Shown here piece by piece: positions 32,896 to 41,748 of a stretch of 64,000 nt of DNA. The position numbers and the translations under genes are program-made. Below the pieces are notes generated by a model. That model made no database searches and was not told the origin of the DNA. It was given only the letters and a program-made list of their open reading frames with translations. The number at the start of each line of letters is the position of its first letter. Position 1 is the first letter of the stretch. This stretch comes from Paenibacillus sp. VTT E-133291 (lineage in GTDB: Bacteria; Bacillota; Bacilli; Paenibacillales; Paenibacillaceae): positions 33,238 to 97,237 of the forward strand of contig NZ_NFVA01000011.1 in NCBI RefSeq assembly GCF_002264395.1. Direction: 5' to 3'.

Positions 32896-33702
32896 ATGAG
32901 CAATATTATTGATTATTACTCTAGCTTTGACGAGTGGGGCAGGCTGGATAGAGAACCCTTAGAGTTCATAATTAATCTCCATTATATCAAGAAATATATG
33001 CCATCAGCTGGGAAGGTGCTGGATAATGGCGCAGGACCCGGTAAATACGCAATGGAACTGGCTAAGCTCGGATATACAGTAACCCTTTCAGATATCACAC
33101 CTAAATTAGTTGAAGTAGCAACGAAAAAGGCAGCTGAACTAGAATTAACTGAGCAATTTGACGGGTTTTATAACTTAAATGCTATAGATTTAGAAGGAAT
33201 ACCTAATGAGAATTATGATGTTTCATTGATGCTTGGTCCTTTGTATCATTTGCAGAAGGAAGAGGAACGAATTTTAGCAGTAAAAGAGTTGCATCGCGTG
33301 ACCAAGCAAGATGGCTTAGTATTTGTGGCTTTTCAAAGTCGAATGAGAATGACCATTAATTCGTTACAATCCCCGCAGCAATGGAAACCGAACGATAATA
33401 TGAACACCATCAATGAATTCTATGAGAGTGGAATCTTTAATCATAGTGACAAGGGCCGGTTTACAGGTGCTTATTATTTTAACATTGATGAGATTCAGCC
33501 TTTCATGGAAAGGAATGGATTTGAGTCGATAGATTTAATTGGTTCATCAAGCATTGCAGCCATGTTATCTGCAGAGCAGCAACAGTATTGGACTCACCAA
33601 GAGGGGGAAGAGAGCTTGATTAACTTTCTCATATCCAAAGCAAATGATCCTTCAATCTTGGGCATCTCATCACACTTGTTATACATCGGTAAAAGAAAAT
33701 AA
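32896..33702 (+). CDS. Class I SAM-dependent methyltransferase
   Basis: A 268-residue methyltransferase. Motif I is VLDNGAGPGKYAMELAKLGY, followed by VTLSDITPKLVEVA, motif IV VSLMLGPLYHLQKEEERIL and LHRVTKQDGLVFVAF. The C-terminal half (after about 150) is an alpha-rich lid seen in several Bacillus proteins of this type. It follows the previous methyltransferase by 56 nt. The two are not close paralogues. A bidirectional terminator follows. Confidence 0.8.
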   Translation: MSNIIDYYSSFDEWGRLDREPLEFIINLHYIKKYMPSAGKVLDNGAGPGKYAMELAKLGYTVTLSDITPKLVEVATKKAAELELTEQFDGFYNLNAIDLEGIPNENYDVSLMLGPLYHLQKEEERILAVKELHRVTKQDGLVFVAFQSRMRMTINSLQSPQQWKPNDNMNTINEFYESGIFNHSDKGRFTGAYYFNIDEIQPFMERNGFESIDLIGSSSIAAMLSAEQQQYWTHQEGEESLINFLISKANDPSILGISSHLLYIGKRK

Positions 33703-33740
33703 AAAAGAGCGTCAGTTTCTTAACTGGCGCTCTAAATTTT
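33700..33740. terminator. Bidirectional terminator between methyltransferase and aldo/keto reductase genes
   Basis: AGAGCGTCAGTT-tctt-AACTGGCGCTCT, with A-rich sequence on the left and a shorter AT-rich tail on the right. It serves both convergent genes. Confidence 0.8.
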
Positions 33741-33757
33741 ATAAATGACTGATTACC

Positions 33758-34666
33758 TTACAGATGTAGTGTGTAGCGGTTCGCTTTACTCAACCCGCGG
33801 ATCATTTCGATTTCCTCTGAAGACAGTGGGGCTGACTTAGCAGCCGTTACATTATTCTTCAATTGCTCCATACTACTCGCTCCAGGGATAATAACCGCCA
33901 CAGACGGATGACCAAGCGGATAATGAAGCGCCGTTTGTGCTAGGGGGCGTGAGTGACTCGTTTCCTGCACAAGCTGATTATGCAACTTCAGAAGCTCCTC
34001 ACTACTGTAATCTAAGTACTTCTTCTCTGCCTTGCTGCGGCCATTCTCCGAAAGGATGCCACCCGCCAAAGGACCCCGGGCAATAAGACTGATCCCATGC
34101 TCGGCCAGCAGAGGGAGAATTTCTTCCTCAGGACGTCGATCTAAAATGCTGTATTGACTCATTACACTGACTATATTTGATTTTTTTACATATTCTCTAA
34201 TCACATTAGGTCGAATAGAAGAGATCCCATAATATCGGATTAGCCCCTCTTGCTTAAGTTCTTCAAAGGCTTCAATAGTCTCATCCATCGGATCATCAAT
34301 TGTTCCGCCATGCAGCTGATACAGATCGATATAATCCGTTTGGAGGCGTCTTAGGCTGTCTTTGACTGCGGATTTAATATAGGATTTTGATGGATCCCAG
34401 CTCCAGCCTTCTTGACCTGGAATTCTGCGGTTACCCACTTTTGTGCTCAATATCACCTCACCGCGGCGGTGGCGAATCGCCTTACCAATGATCTCTTCAT
34501 TACGACCCTCATCATACAGATCGGCTGTATCTAAAAAGTTAATGCCTTGATCGAGCGCTTCATGGACGATGGAAATGGCTTTTGCCTCATCCGTACCTAA
34601 GGACATGCATCCGAGTCCTACTTCACTTACATATAAATCAGACTGGCCCAAGCGATTTTTATTCAT
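33758..34666 (-). CDS. Aldo/keto reductase
   Basis: A 302-residue NADPH-dependent TIM-barrel oxidoreductase. Blocks include YVSEVGLGCMSLG, INFLDTADLYDEGRNEEIIGKAI (catalytic Asp and Tyr), VILSTKVGNR (catalytic Lys), and YIDLYQLHGG (catalytic His). The C-terminal SVAVIIPGASSMEQLKNNV binds the cofactor. The start is placed at 34666 after AAGGAA on the minus strand. The longer frame to 34780 adds 38 residues with no family match. It is divergent from msrA. Confidence 0.88.
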   Translation of the reverse strand: MNKNRLGQSDLYVSEVGLGCMSLGTDEAKAISIVHEALDQGINFLDTADLYDEGRNEEIIGKAIRHRRGEVILSTKVGNRRIPGQEGWSWDPSKSYIKSAVKDSLRRLQTDYIDLYQLHGGTIDDPMDETIEAFEELKQEGLIRYYGISSIRPNVIREYVKKSNIVSVMSQYSILDRRPEEEILPLLAEHGISLIARGPLAGGILSENGRSKAEKKYLDYSSEELLKLHNQLVQETSHSRPLAQTALHYPLGHPSVAVIIPGASSMEQLKNNVTAAKSAPLSSEEIEMIRGLSKANRYTLHL

Positions 34667-34829
34667 AGGGTGTTCCTTTCTAATTCCGTTGTTTGTTATA
34701 TTATAACGCCTTAAAGCATCGAATTCGAATGTAAAAGAATGATTTCCTTTGACATTATAACCTAGAAGCATTATCGTCATAGCATATGTTATTTACTAGA
34801 TGATGATGGATAGGGAGAGACTTGAACAT

Positions 34830-35342
34830 ATGGAACAAGCAATGTTTGCAGGTGGTTGCTTTTGGTGCATGGTTACACCGTTCGAGGAGTTACCAGGTAT
34901 CCAAGGGATTGTATCGGGATATGCTGGAGGACTAACCGAGAACCCAACGTACGAAGAAGTCAAAACAGGAACAACAGGACATTACGAGGTGGTACAAATT
35001 ACGTTTGATCCAGCGCTTTTTTCATACGAGAAGCTGCTTGAATTATATTGGCCTCAGATTGATCCCACGGATGACGATGGACAATTTCAGGATAGAGGGA
35101 CACAATACCGGACAGCCATCTTTTACTATAATGAAGAACAACGTTTAGCAGCCCTTGCCACGAAGGAGCAGGTTGCTGTGAGTGGCAGATTCTCAGGTCC
35201 TGTCGTGACGGAAATCCTTCCAGCGCCAACCTTTTATCGGGCGGAAGAATATCATCAGGACTATCATCACAAGAATCCCAAGCATTATAAAGAGGATCGT
35301 GAGCAATCCGGACGGGATACCTTTATCGCGAAACACTGGTAA
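34830..35342 (+). CDS. msrA: Peptide methionine sulfoxide reductase A
   Basis: Reduces methionine-S-sulfoxide in proteins, repairing oxidative damage. The catalytic motif GCFWC lies at residues 9-13 from the ATG at 34830. Also present are GIVSGYAGG, YEEVKTGTTGHYEVVQITFDP, the DPTDDDGQFQDRGTQYRTAIFY block and AEEYHQDYH. Length (170) is normal. The frame is open to ATG 34800, whose ten extra residues are not typical; GGGAGAG between the two ATGs favours the inner start at a slightly long distance. Confidence 0.92.
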   Translation: MEQAMFAGGCFWCMVTPFEELPGIQGIVSGYAGGLTENPTYEEVKTGTTGHYEVVQITFDPALFSYEKLLELYWPQIDPTDDDGQFQDRGTQYRTAIFYYNEEQRLAALATKEQVAVSGRFSGPVVTEILPAPTFYRAEEYHQDYHHKNPKHYKEDREQSGRDTFIAKHW

Positions 35343-35365
35343 TCGTAGAAACGGAATTTCTAAAG

Positions 35366-35418
35366 AAAAAGAGCATGGAGCATCCTAAGTCTTTCGTGGC
35401 TTACAGGTGCTCTTTTTG
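35366..35418 (+). terminator. Intrinsic terminator after msrA
   Basis: AAAAAGAGCA pairs with TGCTCTTTTT, with AAG/CTT inside a longer loop. Confidence 0.7.
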
Positions 35419-35522
35419 CATCATATACAAATTTTATATATTTTAAATTCTACATACTTTCTACACATTTATAGACTAAACTACTCTAAATCAAGCGAGA
35501 AATTCAAAATGGAGGGTTTAGG

Positions 35523-36713
35523 ATGAAAAAAATCATACCCATAGTTGCTGTTACATTGCTTTTAAGTGCAGTGTTAGCTGGCTGTCAATCGAGCAATAAC
35601 GCCCCATCTGGATCAGATAAGAAAGCTTCTATATCGTCAGTGGATCAACCGTGGATCGCAACAAAAAACACGACTCGTATAAATACATCTGACCCTACTG
35701 AGGCAGCAATTATTGTTTCACAAACCCTTTGGACTGCACAGACGAAGAACAACAGACCTTCAAGTGTAGTATTAACGGATGTAAGCCATTGGCAGATTGC
35801 CGCAGTTAGTGCGGATTTGATCCATCATCCGAATAATGGCCCTATTCTTTTTACAACTAAAGAGGGTGTTCCTGAGGCAACGATAGCAGAGCTTAAGCGA
35901 TTGAATCCTTTAGGCGCAGAAGGTAATAATGGTGTACAAGTAGTGCTCGTCGGACCCATGGCTTCCAATGTCGAAGAACAATTAAAGACACTGGATCTGA
36001 AAGTAGACCGAATTGAAGGGGACGAGCCGGCAGCTATAGCACAAGCCATTGATACTTATTATGCAAAAGCTTCCGGTGAACTTCCAAAGGCAGTCATTGT
36101 AGGTTCTATGGAAAGTCCTGAGTACACACTGCCTGCAGTGAATTGGATCGCCCATATGCCAGAGCCGCTTCTATATGTAACAAAAGATGAAATTCCAGAC
36201 CCTACGGTTAATGCTTTGAAAGAGCGTGGAGGTTCGGCTACGATTTATATCTTAGGACCTGAAAAAGTTGTATCTGCAGCAGTAGAAAAGCAATTACAGG
36301 AATTCGGCACAGTAACCCGTATAGCTGGAAAAGACATTTATGAGAATGCCATTGCTTTTGCTACTTTTAAGGACGCCAGCAACGGTTTCGGCTGGGGCAT
36401 AACGACGCCTGGCCATAATTTGTCTTTGTTGACTACCGACTCAACGATGCTGGCGATCGCCGCTGCACCTTTTTCTCATTTAGGGAAACATGCACCGCTT
36501 ATCTTTACTGAAAAAGACGGGTTGCCAGATTCCGTGATGGAATATATGATGACCCTTCAACCTAAATTTCAAGATTCGCCAGCAGAAGGTCCTTATAACC
36601 ATGCTTGGTTAACAGGGGACATCAATACCATCAAAGAGAGTGCCCAAAGCGAAATCGATGATATGCTGGAAATCTCTCCGGCTGCAGGCGGCAATTCCCA
36701 TTCCGGTCACTAG
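35523..36713 (+). CDS. Lipoprotein with cell-wall-binding-repeat-2-like domains
   Basis: A 396-residue exported lipoprotein. The lipobox is VLAGC (Cys at 21). The body contains at least three repeats of the CW_binding_2 type: VVLTDVSHWQIAAVSADLIHHPNNGPILFTTKEGVPEATIAELKRL, then VVLVGPMASNVEEQL, then LLYVTKDEIPDPTVNALKERG and IYILGPEKVV. The C-terminus is His/Gly-rich. Related repeats occur in clostridial and Paenibacillus surface proteins. It is 21 nt before a two-component system, so it could be a surface sensor or reporter for it (inference). GGAGGG lies before the ATG. Confidence 0.7.
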   Translation: MKKIIPIVAVTLLLSAVLAGCQSSNNAPSGSDKKASISSVDQPWIATKNTTRINTSDPTEAAIIVSQTLWTAQTKNNRPSSVVLTDVSHWQIAAVSADLIHHPNNGPILFTTKEGVPEATIAELKRLNPLGAEGNNGVQVVLVGPMASNVEEQLKTLDLKVDRIEGDEPAAIAQAIDTYYAKASGELPKAVIVGSMESPEYTLPAVNWIAHMPEPLLYVTKDEIPDPTVNALKERGGSATIYILGPEKVVSAAVEKQLQEFGTVTRIAGKDIYENAIAFATFKDASNGFGWGITTPGHNLSLLTTDSTMLAIAAAPFSHLGKHAPLIFTEKDGLPDSVMEYMMTLQPKFQDSPAEGPYNHAWLTGDINTIKESAQSEIDDMLEISPAAGGNSHSGH

Positions 36714-36734
36714 GCAATGAAGAGGGTGAATGAC

Positions 36735-37442
36735 TTGAATAAGCTCCAGGTACTGATCGTTGATGATGAATGGAATATGCGAAATTTAATTCGGATTTAT
36801 TTAACAAAAGAAGGAATAACGACTAGAGAAGCGTCAACGGGGCATGAGGCACTCACTTTGCTGAAACAACATAACTTTGATCTAATCCTGCTGGATGTGA
36901 TGATGCCAGATATGGATGGCTGGCAAGTCTGTAAAACCGTTAGAGAGGTAAGCTCTGTCCCCGTTCTAATGCTGACAGCTCGCTCGGAAACTAAGGATAA
37001 GGTTCGTGGTCTCGGCATAGGAGCGGATGATTATCTCACCAAACCGTTCGAGCCAGAGGAATTAGTGGCAAGAATTTATTCTTTGGTACGGCGTTCAATG
37101 CTTACATCGACCCAACAACCTCAGAAAAAGGTTCTGAGCTACCCTGAGCTAGCGATTTACCCGGATGCTCGTGAGGTGTATATTCTGGATACAGCGGTTG
37201 AATTTACACTCAAGGAATTTGATCTGCTAACGGCCTTGGCGCAAAATGCGCACCGTGTCTTTACGAGAGAAGAACTAGTGGAGCGTTTATGGGGCAACGA
37301 TTATGAGGGTGAGAACCGTGTCATCGACACGCATATTAAGAATATCCGCGAGAAATTACATAAGGCGGGTCTCTCTTATAATCCTGTTCAAACGGTATGG
37401 GGGTTAGGTTATAAATTTGAGATCCCAGGTAATCATCTATGA
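36735..37442 (+). CDS. OmpR family response regulator
   Basis: A 235-residue regulator from TTG at 36735. The receiver has DDEWNMRNLIR, phospho-acceptor Asp in LILLDVMMPDMDG (residue 54) and Lys in LTKPFEPEE. The DNA-binding domain ends QTVWGLGYKFE. AGAGGGTG lies 6 nt before the TTG, while the upstream ATG at 36717 has no good site. Its stop overlaps the kinase start by 4 nt. Together with the lipoprotein gene it forms a three-gene operon. Confidence 0.87.
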   Translation: MNKLQVLIVDDEWNMRNLIRIYLTKEGITTREASTGHEALTLLKQHNFDLILLDVMMPDMDGWQVCKTVREVSSVPVLMLTARSETKDKVRGLGIGADDYLTKPFEPEELVARIYSLVRRSMLTSTQQPQKKVLSYPELAIYPDAREVYILDTAVEFTLKEFDLLTALAQNAHRVFTREELVERLWGNDYEGENRVIDTHIKNIREKLHKAGLSYNPVQTVWGLGYKFEIPGNHL

Positions 37443-38845
37443 AGAATAATATGATCGGACTGAAGCTCGGGTCAGTTATTATGTCTGTTTTTTTAGTTGT
37501 TTTGCTAATTCTTGGGATAACGATAGACCGAATGTTTACCAGCTTTTATTATAACGAGATGCAAAAAGAAACTGAGGAGTTAACCTCGCATTTTATCGGA
37601 ATGGCTGAATCACCGGATAGTTCAAACGAGCAGATGATGAGTGCTTTTGCAGAATTTTCGGACGTGAGTATATTTAATATTTCAAAAGACGGTAGTGTCA
37701 TTCTCCATTCGGGTGTTCATGACCGCGCAGATCGTTCATTCATCAATGCTTCGGATATTAGTCGGATATTTGCCGGAAAAAGTGTGAATTTTGAGTATAC
37801 AGATCCTACTGGACACAGATATTTCATCACTGGAAAACCAATTTCAAATGGTCAAACCATCCAGTCTGCACTATATGTAATGTCCTCTACAGAGAACATG
37901 AAGCAATCCTTGGCTTCTATCCGTAATCTGCTGTTGCTCGCAGGAATTGGGGCCTTTATATTGGCACTAGGGATCACGGGAATCATTAGTTTATTGTTAT
38001 CCAGGCCGCTGATCAAGATGCAGAAGGCGACTAGAAAAATTGCTGCCGGTGAATTGGAAACGAGACTTTCCATACGGAGTAACGATGAAATCGGGTTTTT
38101 GGCAGGAGCTATTAACGACCTTGCTGTAGATCTGCAAAGATACAGGGATACGCGTCAGGAATTCTTAGCCAACATTTCTCATGAACTACGAACACCCATC
38201 ACTTATTTGAAGGGGTATACCAAGGTTGTAAAGGATGGACTTTATGAGACCGAAGGGGAACGAGATCTGTATTTGGATATTATCCACGAGGAAGCGCATC
38301 GGCTTGAGCATCTGGTAGAAGATTTATTTGAACTGGCAAAGATGGAAGAAGGTAAAATCACACTTACGCTGGACTGGATAGATCTTAAGTACATGACAGA
38401 ACAAGCGGTACGAAGAGTGGAATTGAAGGCTAAAGAAAAGGGACTTCTGCTGAATATTACGTATCATGGAGATTCGTGTAGGGTTCGTGGAGATGAAAAG
38501 CGTATGGAACAGATTATGATGAATCTTCTGGAGAATGCGATCCGCTATACGGATGCAGGTGAGATTACTGTCCATGTAGATGAGGATGTCGATGGGGACT
38601 CCGTTTTATTTATTGTGGAAGATACCGGTATAGGTATTCCTGAGGTAGAACTACCCTATGTCTTTGAACGATTCTACAGAGTTGAGAAATCACGATCCAG
38701 GCAATATGGTGGAACAGGACTTGGACTATCCATTGTTAAAAAGCTTGTGGAATTACACGGCGGTAAGATTCGAATTACAAGTCAGCCTGGCATTGGAACT
38801 CGTTGCGAGGTGCAGCTGCCCAGATTACCATTCGTCGAAAAGTAA
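37439..38845 (+). CDS. Sensor histidine kinase
   Basis: A 468-residue kinase with TM1 (about 9-29), an extracytoplasmic sensor of about 130 residues, TM2 (about 160-182), a HAMP domain (to about 235), phospho-acceptor His248 in NISHELRTPITYLKGY, and an ATPase domain with NLLENAIRYTD, DTGIGIPEVELPYVFERFYR and GGTGLGLSIV. It resembles PhoR/BaeS-type kinases. The ligand is unknown. It overlaps the response regulator, and a terminator follows. Confidence 0.88.
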   Translation: MKNNMIGLKLGSVIMSVFLVVLLILGITIDRMFTSFYYNEMQKETEELTSHFIGMAESPDSSNEQMMSAFAEFSDVSIFNISKDGSVILHSGVHDRADRSFINASDISRIFAGKSVNFEYTDPTGHRYFITGKPISNGQTIQSALYVMSSTENMKQSLASIRNLLLLAGIGAFILALGITGIISLLLSRPLIKMQKATRKIAAGELETRLSIRSNDEIGFLAGAINDLAVDLQRYRDTRQEFLANISHELRTPITYLKGYTKVVKDGLYETEGERDLYLDIIHEEAHRLEHLVEDLFELAKMEEGKITLTLDWIDLKYMTEQAVRRVELKAKEKGLLLNITYHGDSCRVRGDEKRMEQIMMNLLENAIRYTDAGEITVHVDEDVDGDSVLFIVEDTGIGIPEVELPYVFERFYRVEKSRSRQYGGTGLGLSIVKKLVELHGGKIRITSQPGIGTRCEVQLPRLPFVEK

Positions 38846-38851
38846 GAGCCG

Positions 38852-38888
38852 AAAAAGACTTCGCGTATTTACGCGAAGTCTCTTTTTA
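38852..38888 (+). terminator. Intrinsic terminator after the histidine kinase gene
   Basis: AGACTTCGCGT-attt-ACGCGAAGTCT then CTTTTT. Confidence 0.92.
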
Positions 38889-38904
38889 TGTGCAATCTAC
38901 TAAA

Positions 38905-39453
38905 CTATTTTGCTGGCTCAAGCTCTTCAAGTGCCCACTCACAAAATTGTATAGAACTCTCCATATCAAGCACTCGTTTACGGATGAGTAAATAACGTCC
39001 AAAAGTCGAAGCTTTTAACTCACGAGTCTCCCTTCGTTCATCACGTAAGACATCGTTGGCTTTCAGCAAGATCTTGTAACGTTCTAGCTCGCTTTTACAA
39101 AACTCCGCACGTTGCTGCAGAAGGGCCTTTGCTTCCTCTGGTTTGGAGAGCCATAAACTATACAGCTTAAAATGTAGCTCGTCCCGTAGAACTGGAGGTT
39201 CAGCTGGGGTTTCCACCCAATTACGTAATTGCTCTAGTCCTGCCTCTGTAATGGAGTACTCCTTCTTGTCCGGCTTATCGGATTGCTCAATAAGCTGATA
39301 TGAAATGTATCCTTGCTGCTCCATGCTCATTAGAAGAGGGTAGATTTGACTATGTCCGGCCCGCCATAACGGTTTGATATTCTGAGTTAATTCATATCCA
39401 GACAACGGGTTAGCAGTAAGTAAAGCTAGAAGTCCGTAAGACAGTGTATTCAT
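38905..39453 (-). CDS. PadR family transcriptional regulator
   Basis: A 182-residue repressor. The N-terminal winged HTH (1-85) has TLSYGLLALLTANPLSGYELTQNIKPLWRAGHSQIYPLLMSMEQQGYI and KKEYSITEAGLEQLRNW. A C-terminal coiled dimerisation domain (Vir-type, about 95-180) follows. It is divergent from an MFS drug pump, and their shared intergenic region holds two matching palindromes. It is most likely the pump's substrate-responsive repressor. On the minus strand CTGGAGGG precedes the ATG. Confidence 0.87.
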   Translation of the reverse strand: MNTLSYGLLALLTANPLSGYELTQNIKPLWRAGHSQIYPLLMSMEQQGYISYQLIEQSDKPDKKEYSITEAGLEQLRNWVETPAEPPVLRDELHFKLYSLWLSKPEEAKALLQQRAEFCKSELERYKILLKANDVLRDERRETRELKASTFGRYLLIRKRVLDMESSIQFCEWALEELEPAK

Positions 39454-39506
39454 TACTCTGATACCCTCCAGTTATTATAAATCCGTTTATATTGTGAATT
39501 TTGGGG

Positions 39507-39526
39507 ATATGTCAAGATTGACATAT
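39507..39526. promoter_or_regulatory. PadR operator 1 covering both divergent -35 boxes
   Basis: ATATGTCAA-GA-TTGACATAT is a perfect palindrome. It contains TTGACA on each strand. On the plus strand TTGACA (39518-39523) has TAACAT 17 nt later. On the minus strand TTGACA has ATATAA 17 nt later. One bound repressor would block both promoters. Its ATGT/ACAT arms fit PadR-type sites. Confidence 0.72.
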
Positions 39527-39563
39527 TATCCATACAATTATAACATTATTTAAGTTAATTGAT

Positions 39564-39583
39564 ATATGTAAAAGTAGACATAT
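39564..39583. promoter_or_regulatory. PadR operator 2
   Basis: ATATGT-N8-ACATAT, the same arms and spacing as operator 1. It lies 57 nt further on, between the pump promoter and its ribosome binding site. Confidence 0.6.
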
Positions 39584-39605
39584 GAAAAGATATAGGAGGG
39601 TTAGC

Positions 39606-41054
39606 GTGGACGTTAAACAAGAAAGTAAAATTCTCTTTTGGCCTATAATGATTGCCATATTCTTCGGAAATTTCGTCTCTGTTTTAAGTACAACAACTAT
39701 CAACATTGCTGTTCCTCTTTTAATGAATCATTTCCATTCGAGCCTGAACACTATGCAATGGATGGTCACAGGTTTTATGCTAGCTACGGGTGTAACTGCA
39801 CCGCTTGCCGGTTATCTTGGAGGCAGATTCAGCTATAAGCGACTTTATTTATTCGCCTTGACGGGATTCACCATATTCTCCTTAGTCTGTGCAATAGCCT
39901 GGAATCCTACAACTTTGATTGTATTTCGGATGCTTCAAGGCTCTTGCAGCGGGCTGATTATGGCCTGTACGATGACGATTATATTCCAAGTGATTCCAGC
40001 TGAACGCAGACCTTTTGCCGTGAGCTTGTGGTCACTGTCCGCGATGGTTGCCCCAGCCATAGGTCCGACATTTAGCGGATGGTTACTTCAGTATGCAAGC
40101 TGGCACTGGTTATTTTTAATTAACATTCCCATTGGGATCATTGCTATTATTCTGACCGTAACGTTAATTCCTTACTATCGAATGAATGTTCCGAAGTCAT
40201 TTGATATTCCCGGATTCCTTACCGTTGTACTGGGGAGTTTATCATTGCTAACCGCATTTAGCCAAGGTAACAGCTGGGGATGGGGTTCGTGGAAGACTAT
40301 TTTATTAATACTTGTGGGGATAGCTCTTCTAGTTTACTTTGTCTTGCACGAGCTCAAGACGGAAGTGCCGTTGCTGAATTTACGTGTCTTCCGGAATCGC
40401 CGCTTTACTGCCATGCTAAGTATCTATAGTCTGGTGACGATAGCAATGTATGCTGGAACCTATTTAACACCATTGTTCTTACAGACGGTAGAAGGAGCAA
40501 CAACACTAAAGACCGGGCTTATCTTATTACCATCTTCGATCCTCCTTGCATTGTTAAGCCCAATTGTGGGTAAGTTGTATCCGAAGTTCGGACCTGTGAA
40601 GTTAATTTCTGCTGGTATTTTATTTATTTTCATCGGTTTATTCATGATGAGCCGGCTGCATACGAACGTTTCTTACAGCTTTGTGATGTGGGCGATGGTC
40701 GTTCGCAATTTAGGGATTGGATTAGCTAACGTCCCGAGCAGCACTGCGTCTATGGAGGAAATTCCAGTCGAATGGTCAGGTCATGCCACATCGATCAACA
40801 ACTGGGTTCGGAATGTGTTAAGCTCACTTGGGATTGCGGTGTTCACTTCTATTTTGTCCACAAGATCCATACTGCACTCTAAAGAATTGATCAATTCAGG
40901 TGCAGATAATGCAGATACGATAAGATTATTATCGTTTACCATGGGTGTGAATGATGTATTCGTAGTCGGCTCAATCATCGTGTTGCTTGGATTACCACTT
41001 ATGTTTTTATTGCGCAAGAAGCGTAGTGTGATTTCTGTTCAGAGTGCGGGATAA
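39606..41054 (+). CDS. MFS multidrug exporter, DHA2 (EmrB/QacA) family
   Basis: A 482-residue proton-driven exporter with 14 predicted membrane segments. DHA2 signatures are visible: LSTTTINIAVPLLMNHF near TM1, MQWMVTGFMLATGVTAPLAGYLGGRFSYKRLY (motif A region), MLQGSCSGLIMACTMTIIFQVIP, and SAMVAPAIGPTFSGWLLQYASWHWLFLINIPIG (motif C, then the WRW-like block). The start is GTG at 39606, about 6 nt after AGGAGGG. It is controlled from the shared PadR operator region. Confidence 0.9.
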   Translation: MDVKQESKILFWPIMIAIFFGNFVSVLSTTTINIAVPLLMNHFHSSLNTMQWMVTGFMLATGVTAPLAGYLGGRFSYKRLYLFALTGFTIFSLVCAIAWNPTTLIVFRMLQGSCSGLIMACTMTIIFQVIPAERRPFAVSLWSLSAMVAPAIGPTFSGWLLQYASWHWLFLINIPIGIIAIILTVTLIPYYRMNVPKSFDIPGFLTVVLGSLSLLTAFSQGNSWGWGSWKTILLILVGIALLVYFVLHELKTEVPLLNLRVFRNRRFTAMLSIYSLVTIAMYAGTYLTPLFLQTVEGATTLKTGLILLPSSILLALLSPIVGKLYPKFGPVKLISAGILFIFIGLFMMSRLHTNVSYSFVMWAMVVRNLGIGLANVPSSTASMEEIPVEWSGHATSINNWVRNVLSSLGIAVFTSILSTRSILHSKELINSGADNADTIRLLSFTMGVNDVFVVGSIIVLLGLPLMFLLRKKRSVISVQSAG

Positions 41055-41071
41055 CCTTCGCTTCACATTAG

Positions 41072-41107
41072 AAAAGCAGACCAAGGGCTAAACCTTGATC
41101 TGCTTTT
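41072..41107. terminator. Bidirectional terminator
   Basis: AAAAGCAGA-CCAAGG-gctaaa-CCTTG-TCTGCTTTTTT, between the MFS gene and the convergent small membrane protein gene. Confidence 0.87.
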
Positions 41108-41126
41108 TTATGTTTTATACCCTTAG

Positions 41127-41621
41127 TTAGTGCGTCATGTCGCCCATTCCACCCATGCTGCCTACAATTTCCGGATTGATCATCCCGAAGATCATCGCGA
41201 TATGCGCTACAATCAAGAATCCACTGATGAATATAAAATGAAGCTTCATTTTCTGTTCATCTGTTCGTTTACGAGCGATCAGACCAAGATCTAACAAAGC
41301 TAGCGGTAATAAGAAAAGCACTCCGCTCAAATAGAAGCCTACGGCTACTACGTCAACCCATGTGTGCCACTCACCATTCACTGTCAAAGGGATGAATGCG
41401 GTAGGAAACAAGTAGAGGAATACGCCTGTGAAGTACAACCCAGCCAGAATGCTACAGATTTTGTTAAAGGTTCGTAAAGAGCTCTTTAGATTTTTGGTGA
41501 ACAAGATAATAAACTCTGTAACGGTGATCGTCTCAGCAAAAATCACAGGGATCGCCATGAATAAAATCAAGTTCCAAGGCTGATTATCTGCTAGCAAAGA
41601 CATATAATGGGTCATATTCAT
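41127..41621 (-). CDS. Small four-helix membrane protein (DUF6803-like)
   Basis: A 164-residue membrane protein with about four hydrophobic segments (17-38, 52-75, 88-112, 128-150) and a Met/Gly-rich tail (GSMGGMGDMTH). The N-terminus MTHYMSLLADNQPWNLILFMAIPVIFAETITVTEF looks like the family called DUF6803 in recent annotations; I am only moderately sure of the number. The Met/His-rich ends might bind metal. AGGAG lies before the ATG. Function is unknown. Confidence 0.65.
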   Translation of the reverse strand: MNMTHYMSLLADNQPWNLILFMAIPVIFAETITVTEFIILFTKNLKSSLRTFNKICSILAGLYFTGVFLYLFPTAFIPLTVNGEWHTWVDVVAVGFYLSGVLFLLPLALLDLGLIARKRTDEQKMKLHFIFISGFLIVAHIAMIFGMINPEIVGSMGGMGDMTH

Positions 41622-41748
41622 AAAATACTCCTCCGATATATAAAAATAACTTTCGCACTGATCGTATTAAAGAAGTATGTGGAAAGTATGTAGAAACGAA
41701 TGTATTATAAATACATCCATTAATTACAATCGAGGGGAGCAAGACAGC

